NCBI RefSeq assembly: GCF_028898945.1
Contig: NZ_CP118607.1
Coordinates: forward strand, 3,148,001-3,212,000
DNA length: 64,000 nt
Source of the DNA: Pseudomonas sp. PSKL.D1
Lineage (GTDB): Bacteria > Pseudomonadota > Gammaproteobacteria > Pseudomonadales > Pseudomonadaceae
Direction: 5' to 3'
A program made the position numbers and the translations under genes. The notes below the pieces were generated by a model, which was not told the DNA's origin, did no database searches, and saw only the letters and a list, made by a program, of their open reading frames with translations. Positions within the stretch are counted from its first letter, which is position 1, and each line of letters starts with the position of its first letter. Positions 24,740-34,481 of the stretch are shown one piece after another.

Positions 24740-27244
24740 CTACTGGCCGCGCAGGTCTTCGAAGAAGGCTTGCCGGCCGTCCACCTGGCTCGACGCACGC
24801 GATACAACCGGCGCGTCGCCGTTAGCCGCTTCAACATGCCAGTAACAGTGGCTGACCGCGCGCGTTACCGCCACATACGCCAAGCGCTGCACTTCCTCCT
24901 TCTGCGCCGTGTCAAACGGCTGGGCATCACCACCACGGCCCAGGCCCGCCTGGCGGTATACCTGGTTCTTGTAGGGCGAACTGGTGAGGTACTGGCAGTC
25001 ACCGAGCATGAACACGGCATCCGCCTGCAGCCCCTTGGCACTGTGGTAAGTCAGCTGGCGCAAGCGCCGTTGCTCGGCGGGCAATGCCGCTTCGGCCTGC
25101 AGCACGCTGTGCAGGTGATCGTTCATTACCGCTTTGTCGCTGCCTTTGCGGTACAGCATCATCACCGACTCACCGCGCTCATAGTGCTCCAGCAGGGTCT
25201 GGCCGAGCGCCGCTTCGTCACGGTCGAACACTTTCACCGGCGTGCCCGGCAGTTGCGCCGCCGGCCCAGCAGCCCGTGCCTTCTTGCCGACGATGGCGGG
25301 TGCCCCTTTGACCAGGTGCTCGGCCGCGTCGATCACCTGTTGCTGGCACCTGTAATTGTCGACCAGCATGACGCGGGTATTGGCCGGTGACGGGAAGGCC
25401 TTGGTGAACTCCATGAAGTACTTGGGCGAACTGCCCCGCCAGCCGTAAATGGACTGCCAGTCATCCCCTACACACAACAACGAGGCGTGGCCAGCATTGC
25501 GCCCTATGTGCATGGCTGGGCCTCGGCGGCGGATTTCGCGCAGGCTGGCACGCAGCCAGCTAACGATTTGCGGCGACACATCCTGGAACTCATCGATCAT
25601 CAGGTGGGCCAGTGGCCGCAGCAGCGGGTCGGGGAGCAGGTGCAGGTTTTCCGGATTGTTCTCACCAAACAGGGCGAACATGCGGTTGTAGCTCATCACA
25701 GGCGGCGACTGCTTGAGCAAGTGCGCTTCCAGTGCCTTCCAGTACAGGGCCAACGCCTCAAAAAACAGCGCGTCGCTGTCACCTGCCGGGAAGCTCATGG
25801 CGGCCACGGCTGTGTTGACCTCCAGCCCGAGGTTCTCGATGAAGTTGGCCGCACCGACAAATGCATCGAGCAATGGCGCCGGGGCCAGTTCACCCTTGAC
25901 CTTGTATTCGAAGCCGGGGCCGGCCACCGCGTCGCCCGCCAGCGAAGCGGCCAGGCGCCGCGCCATGGCATAGTTGTCGAGCCAGATCAGCGGCTTGTCG
26001 CAGAACGCCTGCAGCAGGGTACGCTTCACGGCCCATTCGGCGCGCACCGCAAGCTTGGCCCCCGGGCGTTGGTACTGGGCACTCTCCGACGGGTCAAAGC
26101 CTAACACCACCCAGGCGCCAAGGCCCTCCAGGCGGCCATGCACATGGAAGCGCTGGCCACGGATCTCGACGGTTTCGCGGCATGGCTCTATGCCTTTGAT
26201 CGGCCAGGCGCCTGCTCCAAACCACAAATCTTCGATCACGTCACACAACTCTTCATCGCGCTGGGCCGCGAGTTGCGTTACCTGCACGCGCTTTTGCACG
26301 TCGGGGTGGTCCGGGTCCAGCGGTTTGAGTTGCAGGGCCTCGCGGCGCAGTGTGGCCACGATGTCGGCAAACCTAGCGCTGGCATGGTGCAGATCGCTGT
26401 AGCACTGGTTCAGCTGCTGGCGCTGGGCATCGTTCAGGCGCAGGTCGAACGGGTTGCTGTCGGCGTCCGCTTCGCGGCCGCCTGGCAGCTCATTGCCCAG
26501 GGTTTCAAAGGCGCGTACCTGGTTGAAGCCCGGCAAACTGCGCACCAGCGGCAGGATGCGAGAGTGAAAGGTGCGTACCAGCTCGCGGGCGCTGGCCGGC
26601 GGCAGGTCGAGCTGCCAAAGGGCGAACACCTGCAACAGGCGCTTGATGAAGTCTTTGCGCGACTCGCGGGTGAAGGTCACCACGGTCATCGCATCCAGCT
26701 CGTAACCCAGGTAGTGGCGCAACAGCAGAATACGCAGCACCAGGGACGTGGACTTGCCCGCCCCGGCACCTGCCACCACGCAGGTAGATGGCGTGTCACT
26801 GAAAATCAGCTTCCACTGCGCGGCACTGGGCTGCGCGTCGGCGGGCAGGCGCTGCGCCACATCGGCCTTGAAGCGTTTTTTCAGTTCGGCCGTCAACGGC
26901 AGGCGCCAGTCGTCAAACAAGTTGTCATCCTGCCCTGGCACTGCAGCGCCATCAGGGCGCATGTCGCGGATCACCAGAACGTGGCGGCCCGCTTCATACC
27001 CCTCGGCTCGCCCGTGTTCGAAGCCTTCACGCAGCCCGTCGGCATGACCGCTGCGCTGGCCGGTGGCATGGCCCAGGAACCAGGAATCGCGGTGTTGCGC
27101 CTGCAGCCGGGTCAGGCCACGGCCAAGCAGGCGCGCGGCCAGCCGGCGGAACCAGGGCAACTGGGCGGGCGGGGTCAGTTCGGCGGGGGCCTGGGGTTGC
27201 TCGTGGGCCACGGTCACTCCGTTGAAAGTCGAAACAGCGGCCAT
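24740..27244 (-). CDS. UvrD/Rep-like superfamily 1 DNA helicase
   Basis: About 834 residues from ATG 27244 (an upstream TTG at 27262 is possible). Motif I is VVAGAGAGKST, then VVTFTRESRKDFIKRLL (Ia). Motif II is LMIDEFQDVSP, motif III is CVGDDWQSIYGWRGSSP, motif IV is LVDNYRC, motif V is TYHSAKGLQADAVFML, and motif VI is YVAVTRAVSHCYW. This resembles the HelD/UvrD-Rep family with an N-terminal extension of ~140 residues and a long insert between motifs Ia and II. It unwinds DNA 3' to 5', probably in repair. The neighbours give no further clue. Confidence 0.87.
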   Translation of the reverse strand: MAAVSTFNGVTVAHEQPQAPAELTPPAQLPWFRRLAARLLGRGLTRLQAQHRDSWFLGHATGQRSGHADGLREGFEHGRAEGYEAGRHVLVIRDMRPDGAAVPGQDDNLFDDWRLPLTAELKKRFKADVAQRLPADAQPSAAQWKLIFSDTPSTCVVAGAGAGKSTSLVLRILLLRHYLGYELDAMTVVTFTRESRKDFIKRLLQVFALWQLDLPPASARELVRTFHSRILPLVRSLPGFNQVRAFETLGNELPGGREADADSNPFDLRLNDAQRQQLNQCYSDLHHASARFADIVATLRREALQLKPLDPDHPDVQKRVQVTQLAAQRDEELCDVIEDLWFGAGAWPIKGIEPCRETVEIRGQRFHVHGRLEGLGAWVVLGFDPSESAQYQRPGAKLAVRAEWAVKRTLLQAFCDKPLIWLDNYAMARRLAASLAGDAVAGPGFEYKVKGELAPAPLLDAFVGAANFIENLGLEVNTAVAAMSFPAGDSDALFFEALALYWKALEAHLLKQSPPVMSYNRMFALFGENNPENLHLLPDPLLRPLAHLMIDEFQDVSPQIVSWLRASLREIRRRGPAMHIGRNAGHASLLCVGDDWQSIYGWRGSSPKYFMEFTKAFPSPANTRVMLVDNYRCQQQVIDAAEHLVKGAPAIVGKKARAAGPAAQLPGTPVKVFDRDEAALGQTLLEHYERGESVMMLYRKGSDKAVMNDHLHSVLQAEAALPAEQRRLRQLTYHSAKGLQADAVFMLGDCQYLTSSPYKNQVYRQAGLGRGGDAQPFDTAQKEEVQRLAYVAVTRAVSHCYWHVEAANGDAPVVSRASSQVDGRQAFFEDLRGQ

Positions 27245-27427
27245 GTTGGCCGCATCCGCCAAAAATCGCCAGCGAATGCTTGCAGATCAGTGGATTAGGC
27301 GATGAATCGCAGGTTGGATGGCATATTAATACATCTATGTTATCGATTTTTATTAGCCGATATTTACGCTTATTTTCGATCTTTCTTTGCCGCATCATGG
27401 CCCCATTCCACCGATTCAAGGAGCACG

Positions 27428-28129
27428 ATGATGCTGCAACTGCGACCCTTTAAAAGCCTCGGCCATGCCAACCACGGCTGGCTGGACGCCCACCACCACT
27501 TTTCGTTCGCCGAATACTACGACCCGGCGCGCATGCACTGGGGCAACCTGAGGGTCTGGAACGATGACCTGATTGCCGCCGGCAGTGGCTTCCCACCACA
27601 CCCGCACCGGGACATGGAAATCATCACCTATGTACGCGAAGGTGCCATCACCCACCAGGACAGCCTGGGTAACAAAGGCCGCACCGAAGCGGGCGATGTT
27701 CAGGTGATGAGTGCCGGTACCGGCATCGTGCACAGCGAGTACAACCTGGAAGACGTCGACACCCGCATCTTCCAGATCTGGATCGTGCCGGAGCGCGTTG
27801 GCGATGCGCCGTCGTGGGGTTCACGGCCCTTCCCCAAAGGGGAGCGCGGCGAAGGCTTCGTCACCTTGGCCAGCGGCCGCGCCGGTGATGAGGACAGCCT
27901 GCAGATTCGTACCGATGCGCGCCTGGTGGCCGCTACCTTGCGCGCCGGCGAAACCGCCGAATACCGCTTCGATGCAGGCCGCAGGGGTTACCTGGTGCCA
28001 GCCAAAGGCCTGATTGAAGTCAATGGATTGCGGGTCGAGGGGCGCGATGGTGTTGCCATCGAACAGGAAGAGGTGCTGCGGGTGACAGCGATCGATGACA
28101 GCGAGATCGTACTGGTCGATGTGGCTTGA
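27428..28129 (+). CDS. Pirin family protein
   Basis: A 233-residue bicupin. The N-terminal cupin carries the metal motif GFPPHPHRDMEIITYVREGAITHQDSLG and ends in MSAGTGIVHSEYN, both diagnostic of pirins such as YhhW, which can act as quercetin 2,3-dioxygenases. The His ligands (HPHRD, THQD) are present. The start is ATG at 27428, with a second ATG in the next codon; CAAGGAGC is the ribosome site, and the extended upstream frame through AT-rich DNA is not credible. Followed by a hairpin at 28144-28175. Confidence 0.88.
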   Translation: MMLQLRPFKSLGHANHGWLDAHHHFSFAEYYDPARMHWGNLRVWNDDLIAAGSGFPPHPHRDMEIITYVREGAITHQDSLGNKGRTEAGDVQVMSAGTGIVHSEYNLEDVDTRIFQIWIVPERVGDAPSWGSRPFPKGERGEGFVTLASGRAGDEDSLQIRTDARLVAATLRAGETAEYRFDAGRRGYLVPAKGLIEVNGLRVEGRDGVAIEQEEVLRVTAIDDSEIVLVDVA

Positions 28130-28143
28130 ATGAAGGTGATGAA

Positions 28144-28175
28144 CCTGTAGGCGCGGGCCTGCCCACGCCTACAGG
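28144..28175. terminator. Hairpin between pirin gene and pgm
   Basis: CCTGTAGGCG (28144-28153) pairs with CGCCTACAGG (28166-28175), with further GGGC/GCCC pairing in the loop. It lies between the convergent pirin and phosphoglucomutase genes and is shaped like half of a REP unit. Confidence 0.6.
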
Positions 28176-28189
28176 GTTTCACTCAACCC

Positions 28190-29827
28190 TTAGGCCAGCG
28201 CAGCATCCACAAGCACTTGCGCCTCAGCCACCAGCCGCTGCAGGTGTGCTTCGTCGATGAAGCTCTCGGCGTAAATCTTGTAGATGTCTTCGGTACCCGA
28301 AGGGCGCGCGGCAAACCAGCCGTTGGCAGTCATCACCTTCAAACCGCCGATGGCCTGGCCATTGCCTGGGGCATGGCTGAGAATCTGCGTGATCGGCTCG
28401 CCGGCCAGCTCGGTCGACTTGACCTGCTCGGGCGCCAGCTTGCTCAGCAATGCCTTCTGGCGGGCATCGGCCTTGGCCTCGACACGGGTGGCGTACGGCT
28501 TGCCCAGTGCTTCGGTGAGGTCGGCATAGGCCTGGCTCGGGTTACGCCCGGTGCGGGCGGTCATTTCGGCCGCGAGGAGCGCCGGGATCAGCCCGTCTTT
28601 GTCCGTGGCCCACACCGAACCGTCCTTGCGCAGGAACGAGGCGCCTGCGCTCTCCTCCCCGCCAAAGCCCAGCGAACCTTCGAACAAACCTTGGGCGAAG
28701 AATTTGAAGCCAACCGGCACTTCATGCAGCTTGCGGCCCAGGCGTTCGGTGACGCGATCGATCAGGCCGCTGGACACCACGGTCTTGCCCACGGCGGCGT
28801 CGGCACGCCATTGCGGGCGATTGCGGTACAGGTAGTCGATGGCCACGGCCAGGTAGTTGTTTGGCTGCAGCAAGCCGTCCGGTGTGACGATGCCGTGGCG
28901 GTCATGGTCGGGGTCGCAGGCAAAGGCAACGTCGAAACGCTCGCGCAGGCCGATGAGGCCTTGCATGGCATACGGGGAGGATGGGTCCATGCGAATCTGG
29001 CCGTCCCAGTCGACGGTCATGAAGCGGAAGGTTGGGTCGACCTCGGTGTTCACCACTTCGAGGTTCAACTGGTAGCGCTCGGCGATGGCCGACCAGTAGC
29101 GCACCCCTGCCCCGCCCAGCGGGTCGACGCCCAGGCGCAGGTTGGCGCCACGGATGACGTCGAAATCGATGACGTTCTCAAGGTCGGCCACATAATTGGC
29201 CACATAGTCGTGACGCTGGGTAGTCGCGGCCACCAGCGCCTGGCTGTGGTCCATGCGTTTGACACCCACCAGCCCGGCAGCCAGCAGTTCGTTGGCCTTG
29301 GCTTCGACCCATTTGGTCACATCGCTGTCGGCCGGGCCGCCATTGGGCGGGTTGTACTTGAAACCACCGCTTTGCGGCGGGTTATGCGACGGGGTGATGA
29401 CGATACCGTCGGCCAGGCCCTGCTCACGGCCGCGGTTGTAACAGAGGATGGCGTGGGATACAGCCGGGGTTGGCGTGTACTCGTCGTCTTTGGACAAGCG
29501 CACCTGCACACCATTGGCAGCCAGTACTTCCAGTGCGCTGGCAGCGGCCGGGGCGGACAACGCGTGGGTGTCAGCACCAATGAACAGCGGGCCGTCAATG
29601 CCCTTTTCCTGGCGATACAGGCAAATGGCCTGGGTAATCGCCAGCACATGGTCTTCGTTGAAACTCAGGTCGAATGAGCTGCCCCGGTGCCCCGAGGTGC
29701 CGAAGGCCACACGCTGGGCCGCCACGGAGGCGTCAGGGCGACCGGTGTAGTAGGCGGTGAGCAGGCGGGGGATATCGACCAGCACGCTGGCCGGAGCCGG
29801 CTTGCCTGCCAAAGGACTGAGCGTCAT
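28190..29827 (-). CDS. pgm: Phosphoglucomutase, alpha-D-glucose phosphate-specific
   Basis: A 545-residue alpha-D-phosphohexomutase, the usual bacterial Pgm length. The phospho-serine loop is [13 protein letters not shown], the Mg2+ loop is [12 protein letters not shown], the sugar-binding loop is [11 protein letters not shown], and the phosphate-binding loop is [16 protein letters not shown]. Interconverts glucose-1-phosphate and glucose-6-phosphate for glycogen, trehalose and surface-sugar metabolism. Stands alone; the start is ATG 29827. Confidence 0.95.
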   Translation of the reverse strand: MTLSPLAGKPAPASVLVDIPRLLTAYYTGRPDASVAAQRVAFGTSGHRGSSFDLSFNEDHVLAITQAICLYRQEKGIDGPLFIGADTHALSAPAAASALEVLAANGVQVRLSKDDEYTPTPAVSHAILCYNRGREQGLADGIVITPSHNPPQSGGFKYNPPNGGPADSDVTKWVEAKANELLAAGLVGVKRMDHSQALVAATTQRHDYVANYVADLENVIDFDVIRGANLRLGVDPLGGAGVRYWSAIAERYQLNLEVVNTEVDPTFRFMTVDWDGQIRMDPSSPYAMQGLIGLRERFDVAFACDPDHDRHGIVTPDGLLQPNNYLAVAIDYLYRNRPQWRADAAVGKTVVSSGLIDRVTERLGRKLHEVPVGFKFFAQGLFEGSLGFGGEESAGASFLRKDGSVWATDKDGLIPALLAAEMTARTGRNPSQAYADLTEALGKPYATRVEAKADARQKALLSKLAPEQVKSTELAGEPITQILSHAPGNGQAIGGLKVMTANGWFAARPSGTEDIYKIYAESFIDEAHLQRLVAEAQVLVDAALA

Positions 29828-29911
29828 GCAAAAACCTCGAGTTCAACGAATGTTGGGGTTGGAACACGCAGTGTACTGGGAGTTGCAGCACCTTGCGACG
29901 GTCCGTCGGGA

Positions 29912-32173
29912 TTATTCGCTGGCCGTGCGCCACCATCCCGGGAACATCTGCTGCACCCGCGGTTCGGCAAAACGCTCGTCAATCAGCACCAGCACACCAC
30001 GGTCCTGATCACCGCGGATGACGCGGCCTGCCGCCTGGATTACCTTGCGCACACCCGGGTATAGATAGGCGTAGTCGAACCCGGCCCCGAACTGCTGGCC
30101 CAGGCGCTGTTTGAACTGTTCGTTGACCGGGTTTACCTGCGGCAGGCCCAGCGTGGCGACGAACGCCCCGATCAACCGTGTGCCGGGCAGGTCGACCCCT
30201 TCCCCGAAAGCGCCCCCCAGTACCGCAAAGCCAACCCCGCAGCCATCGGCCACGAAGCGCTCAAGAAAGCCCTGACGTGCCGCCTCGTCCATCCCCGGCG
30301 CCTGGGCCCAGTACGGAATGCCCGGGTGCTGCGCCGCAAGCTGGGTGGCAACCTGCTGCAGGTATTCGAAGCTGCTGAAAAACGCCAGGTAGTTGCCTGG
30401 CTGGCGTTGATACTGCCCGGCAATGAGCTCAACGATAGGCGCCAGCGATACCTGGCGCTGGTGATAGCGGGTAGACACATGGCTGGCGATGCGCACTTGA
30501 AGTTGTTCGGCCCGAAATGGCGCCGCCACTTCCAGCCAGGCCGTGTCGGCCGGCATGCCCAGCAGGTCGGTGTAGAAGTGCCGCGGGCTGAGCGTGGCGG
30601 AAAACAGCGTCACGTTGCGTGCGGCCTGCATGCGCGGGCCAAGCAGGCGAGCCGGGTTGATGTTGCGCAGGCACAGGTTTGCCAGGCGTCGCTTGCGTGG
30701 GCCGTCGCGTACGCTGATATCAAACAGGAAATGCGCGTCGAACAGTTCGGCAACGCGGTTGAACTGCAAGGCCTGGTAAAAAAACTGCAAGACCTGGGTG
30801 TCCATGGCGGCGGGCGCTACGTTCAATTGCTCCTGAATCAACCCGATACACTGTTGCAACGCCCCCAGAAAGGCGCTCGGCAATTGGTCGCACGCGTGGT
30901 AAGGGGCACGTTGCGCCTTGTAAAGCGCATTCCACTGGCGGTTGAGCCGGTCCAGCGCACTGACCAGCCCGTGGGGTTTACTTTGACGCAAAGCCAGCAG
31001 TTGGCCTTGGTCCAGGCTGGCGCTGTACATGGCGCGCCCGCGCTCCACCAGATTGTGTGCTTCGTCCACCAATACCGCCACACGCCACTGATTGGCCTGG
31101 GTTAGCCCATGCAGCAGGGCATGGGCGTCGAAGTAGTAGTTGTAGTCGGCTACCAGCACATCAACCCAGCGGGCCATCTCCTGCCCCAGGTAGTACGGGC
31201 ACACCTGATGCGCCAACGCCACCTCGCGCAGGCCAGCCCGGTCCAGCAGAGGCAGCCTGCCAGCGGCCTCTCGGGCAGCGGGTAGCCGGTCGTAGAAACC
31301 TTGGGCCAATGGGCATGACTCGCCATGGCAGGCCTTGTCCGGATGCTCGCACGCCTTGTCCCGGGCAATCAGCTCCAGCGTACGCAGGGCTGGCTGTGGG
31401 GTGGCCTGGGTGATCTGGCGCAAGGCATCGAGCGCAAGCGCCCTGCCCGGGGTCTTGGCCGTCAGGAAAAACACCTTGTCGAGCTGCTGTGGCACCATGG
31501 CCTTGAGCAAGGGGAACAACGTGCCCAAGGTTTTGCCGATACCCGTGCTGGCCTGGGCCATCAGGCAGCGGCCCGTGCTGACCGCCTTGTACAGGGTTTC
31601 GGCCAGTTGCCGCTGACCCTGGCGAAACTGTGGGTAGGGAAAACCCAGCGCCTGCAGCCCCTGATCGCGCTCGGCCAGGCGTTGCGCCTGGGTGTGGGCC
31701 CAGGTCAGAAAGCGCTCGCACTGGGTTTCGAAAAAGGTTTGCAGGGCTGCGGCGCTGTGGTGCTCGCTGATCAGCGTCTGGCGGTCGTTGTCCACATCCA
31801 GGTACACGAGGGCCAGATTGATGCCCGGCAATTGCCTGGCCTGGCACATCAACCAGCCATACACCTTGGCCTGAGCCCAATGCAGTTGCCGGTGATTGGC
31901 CGGTTGTTTTGCCAGGTCACCCCGGTAGGTCTTGATCTCTTCGAGACGGTTGTGGGCAGGGTCATAACCGTCGGCCCTGCCGCGCACACGCAAGCCTTTG
32001 TACTCGCCCTCAAGCTGGACTTCCGCTTCATAGCTTGCCGCACGACGGGCCACCACGCGGCGGTGGCCTTCGATGCCTTCCTGGGCCGTGGGGGACGGCG
32101 TGAAGCGCAGGTCCAGGTCGCCAACCTTGGCACTGAACTCGCACAAGGCACGTACTGCCACGCGGTAACTCAC
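29912..32173 (-). CDS. PD-(D/E)XK nuclease fused to DinG/Rad3-type iron-sulfur helicase
   Basis: 753 residues from GTG 32173, which overlaps the upstream nuclease stop (GTGA) and has GGAG 9 bases before it; another GTG exists at 32200. Residues ~60-115 carry RecB/Cas4-like nuclease motifs (GRADGYDP, EEIKTYRG, QAKVYGWLM). Residues ~205-215 are Walker A (ASTGIGKT). Four cysteines (KACEHPDKACHGESC and VCPYY) resemble the Fe-S cluster of XPD/DinG helicases. The DEAH box is VLVDEAHNLVERG, and the C-terminal motif is AAGRVIRGDQDRGVLVLID. It is a predicted 5' to 3' DNA helicase-nuclease, co-translated with a FAN1 nuclease, so interstrand crosslink or replication repair is the likely task. Confidence 0.88.
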   Translation of the reverse strand: MSYRVAVRALCEFSAKVGDLDLRFTPSPTAQEGIEGHRRVVARRAASYEAEVQLEGEYKGLRVRGRADGYDPAHNRLEEIKTYRGDLAKQPANHRQLHWAQAKVYGWLMCQARQLPGINLALVYLDVDNDRQTLISEHHSAAALQTFFETQCERFLTWAHTQAQRLAERDQGLQALGFPYPQFRQGQRQLAETLYKAVSTGRCLMAQASTGIGKTLGTLFPLLKAMVPQQLDKVFFLTAKTPGRALALDALRQITQATPQPALRTLELIARDKACEHPDKACHGESCPLAQGFYDRLPAAREAAGRLPLLDRAGLREVALAHQVCPYYLGQEMARWVDVLVADYNYYFDAHALLHGLTQANQWRVAVLVDEAHNLVERGRAMYSASLDQGQLLALRQSKPHGLVSALDRLNRQWNALYKAQRAPYHACDQLPSAFLGALQQCIGLIQEQLNVAPAAMDTQVLQFFYQALQFNRVAELFDAHFLFDISVRDGPRKRRLANLCLRNINPARLLGPRMQAARNVTLFSATLSPRHFYTDLLGMPADTAWLEVAAPFRAEQLQVRIASHVSTRYHQRQVSLAPIVELIAGQYQRQPGNYLAFFSSFEYLQQVATQLAAQHPGIPYWAQAPGMDEAARQGFLERFVADGCGVGFAVLGGAFGEGVDLPGTRLIGAFVATLGLPQVNPVNEQFKQRLGQQFGAGFDYAYLYPGVRKVIQAAGRVIRGDQDRGVLVLIDERFAEPRVQQMFPGWWRTASE

Positions 32174-33822
32174 GCCGCGTCGCTCCACTGCACATGGCAC
32201 ACCGCAACCGGCAAGCCATGTTCGGCGCAGAAGGCCAGCCAGCGCAGTTGGTTGTCCTGCAGGCGATCGCCCGGCCCTTTGACCTCGATCATGCGGTACC
32301 GCCCTTGCTCAGGCCAGAACTGAATCAGGTCCGGCATGCCGGCGCGGTTGCTGCGAATGTCTTGCAACAAGCGCAGAAAACACTGTTTCAGGTGCTGGGC
32401 GGGCAGGCACGCCAGCGCTTGGTCGAGCAGCGTCTCGTCCAGCATCGACCAGAACACGAAGGGCGACTGCAAGCCGTGTTTGGCTACGTAACAACCCTCA
32501 ATGGCCTGACGATGGGTCCCTTCATCAAGGTGGCCCAGGCAGGCATCGAACAGCGCAGCGCGGCGCTGATAAAAGTCACTGTCGTGCAAGTCCTGGGGGG
32601 CCGCCTGAAACGGGTTGAAAAACGCACCGGGCACCGGGGCGAAAATCGCGTCCCAGCACAGCAGGCCGAACAGGCTGTTGAACAGTGTGTTTTCCACAAA
32701 ATGAACGTGGCCACCGGCGTGCACCTGCAGGTGTTGGCGCACCGCTTCCTCGACCCCCAGTGCCGCACATTCACGGGGTAGAACCAGTTCGATGACCTCC
32801 GGCGAGGTGGCGCGCTTGCGCCGCCCGGGCGGCCCGCCGAGCTTGCGTGCCAGGCGTGGCAGCATCCGCTCCAGTGCCTGGGTTTCCAGGGCATTGGCGG
32901 GGGCGCTGGCCATTGCCTGGGCCAGTTCATGGGCCTGCAGCCAACGCTCGCTGCGCTCAAGCACCCGTACCTGACGGATGCGCGCCTGAGCATGGCTGCT
33001 GCGGGCATATACTGCCAGCGCCTGCTCCCAATCGCCCAAACGCTCACATTGCTGGCCCAGGGCGAATAACAAGCGCGCATGGCGCCGGGCAAGCCACGGG
33101 TTGTCGCTGGCAAAGCCCGCCAGAGCCGCCGCAATCGTTGCCGGCGCTTCACCCTGCTCCAAGCGCTGGGCACAATCGTGCAGGGCCATGGCCTGGTCGA
33201 CCTCGCTGCGCCGCTGCAAGGCACGAGAGCCGGCACTGAATGGCACGGTTTCGAAGCGCAATAGCCCCATATCGGCCAGCACGAACTCCGACCAGTCCTG
33301 ATACAGGTTGCCGAAAAAAAGCAATCGCATGCGGTCGCACAGCGGCTGCAGACACCATTGCAGAATCTGCACGGGGGCGTCTGCAAACCAGTCGCCCAAG
33401 GGCCTTGGCGGCAGGGACAAGGCCTGCAATTGCAACATCAAGTCTGCTTTGGAGGCGCGCGGGCGGCTGAGCTGCCCGGCAAAGCACTGTGCCAGCTCGT
33501 CCTTGCGCAGCAATGCGAACAGTTGCTCCAGGCTCAGCGTTTGCGGCTCGCGCACCCACCCCAATGCCTGCAGGGGCTGCAAGGCCTGCCGGGGATCGCC
33601 GACTTCGTCGTAGTCGAGCCTGTCACTGCGAAACAGCTCGCCCTTGCGCATGACCATACGCACCATCAACGCCTGAGCCGGTTGATCAAGCCTGACAAAC
33701 GCCTGCATGAATGCCTGCTCCTGCTCATCGAGCAGGTCGGCATAACGTTGTTCCACCCACGACAGCACCTGGCGGAAGTTGTGCAGGTAATACAGGGGGT
33801 CGTCAACGGAGTGGGCAATCAC
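32170..33822 (-). CDS. FAN1-type structure-specific nuclease (VRR-NUC)
   Basis: A 550-residue homologue of bacterial FAN1, whose Pseudomonas aeruginosa form is structurally known. The N-terminal half is a helical SAP/TPR-like DNA-binding part (ALMVRMVMRKGELFRSDRLDYDEVGDP; TPR-like helices in the middle). The C-terminal VRR-NUC domain has GMPDLIQFWPEQG then IEVKGPGDRLQDNQLRWL, giving the PD...(D/E)xK metal site. It cleaves 5'-flap and crosslink-bearing DNA. The start is a GTG at 33822. Overlaps the helicase gene by 4 bases. Confidence 0.9.
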   Translation of the reverse strand: MIAHSVDDPLYYLHNFRQVLSWVEQRYADLLDEQEQAFMQAFVRLDQPAQALMVRMVMRKGELFRSDRLDYDEVGDPRQALQPLQALGWVREPQTLSLEQLFALLRKDELAQCFAGQLSRPRASKADLMLQLQALSLPPRPLGDWFADAPVQILQWCLQPLCDRMRLLFFGNLYQDWSEFVLADMGLLRFETVPFSAGSRALQRRSEVDQAMALHDCAQRLEQGEAPATIAAALAGFASDNPWLARRHARLLFALGQQCERLGDWEQALAVYARSSHAQARIRQVRVLERSERWLQAHELAQAMASAPANALETQALERMLPRLARKLGGPPGRRKRATSPEVIELVLPRECAALGVEEAVRQHLQVHAGGHVHFVENTLFNSLFGLLCWDAIFAPVPGAFFNPFQAAPQDLHDSDFYQRRAALFDACLGHLDEGTHRQAIEGCYVAKHGLQSPFVFWSMLDETLLDQALACLPAQHLKQCFLRLLQDIRSNRAGMPDLIQFWPEQGRYRMIEVKGPGDRLQDNQLRWLAFCAEHGLPVAVCHVQWSDAA

Positions 33823-33928
33823 GAGGCAGGGTCAGGTAGCGGATATCGACACTGTTTATACATACAGATAAACGTGATTGGCAAGCATCCGGCTACCGGC
33901 TGTCGCTCTGCCGACGAACGGCGAGAAG

Positions 33929-34414
33929 TTACAGGGGCATAACCATCTCATGCCACGCCATGCCGCCATGGTCCGACGGCGAGGGCTGCACGTATTGGTA
34001 ACCCATCTTCTGGTACAGCTCCACATGTTGCTGCTTGCACATCAGGTGAATGGCTTGCTTGCTCTCAGCCACCATCTGCTCGATGAACGCGTTCATCAGA
34101 AGCTTCGCGTAGCCCTTGCCCTGATGGGCCGGGTCCACCACCACCGACATGATCACCACATTGGGGGCCAGCGGGTCATGGCCTATCAGCTCCTTGAACG
34201 ACTCATCGGACATTACCACTTCATGGGCACAACCACTGTTGATGAAACCGACAATGTCGCCGTCCACTTCAAGAATGAGGAAACCTTCCGGATACTGGGC
34301 AATGCGCGTGGCGATCTTTTCGAGGGTTGCCGCCTCATCGCCTTCATACGCAGCGGTCTCGATCTGAAAGCAGCGTTCGGCGTCCCGCGGGCTGGGGTGG
34401 CGCAAGGTGCTCAT
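33929..34414 (-). CDS. GNAT-family N-acetyltransferase
   Basis: A 161-residue GNAT protein. The acetyl-CoA loop is VVDPAHQGKGYAKLLMNAF (Q-x-x-G-x-G/A form QGKGYA), preceded by VVIMSVVVDP. The end reads HVELYQKMGYQYVQPS, typical of the aralkylamine/polyamine-acetyltransferase branch. The start ATG 34414 has GGAG upstream; the earlier extension is unlikely. Stands alone between the FAN1 and MocR genes. Confidence 0.85.
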   Translation of the reverse strand: MSTLRHPSPRDAERCFQIETAAYEGDEAATLEKIATRIAQYPEGFLILEVDGDIVGFINSGCAHEVVMSDESFKELIGHDPLAPNVVIMSVVVDPAHQGKGYAKLLMNAFIEQMVAESKQAIHLMCKQQHVELYQKMGYQYVQPSPSDHGGMAWHEMVMPL

Positions 34415-34481
34415 GCAGGGCTCCTGAGAAATGAAAGGCCGCCATGATAAAACAACCCTGCCCCGCAAACGCCAATAATTG

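Noticed and set aside
28217..29677. 486-codon plus-strand open frame opposite pgm
   Set aside because: Antisense shadow of a fully conserved phosphoglucomutase.
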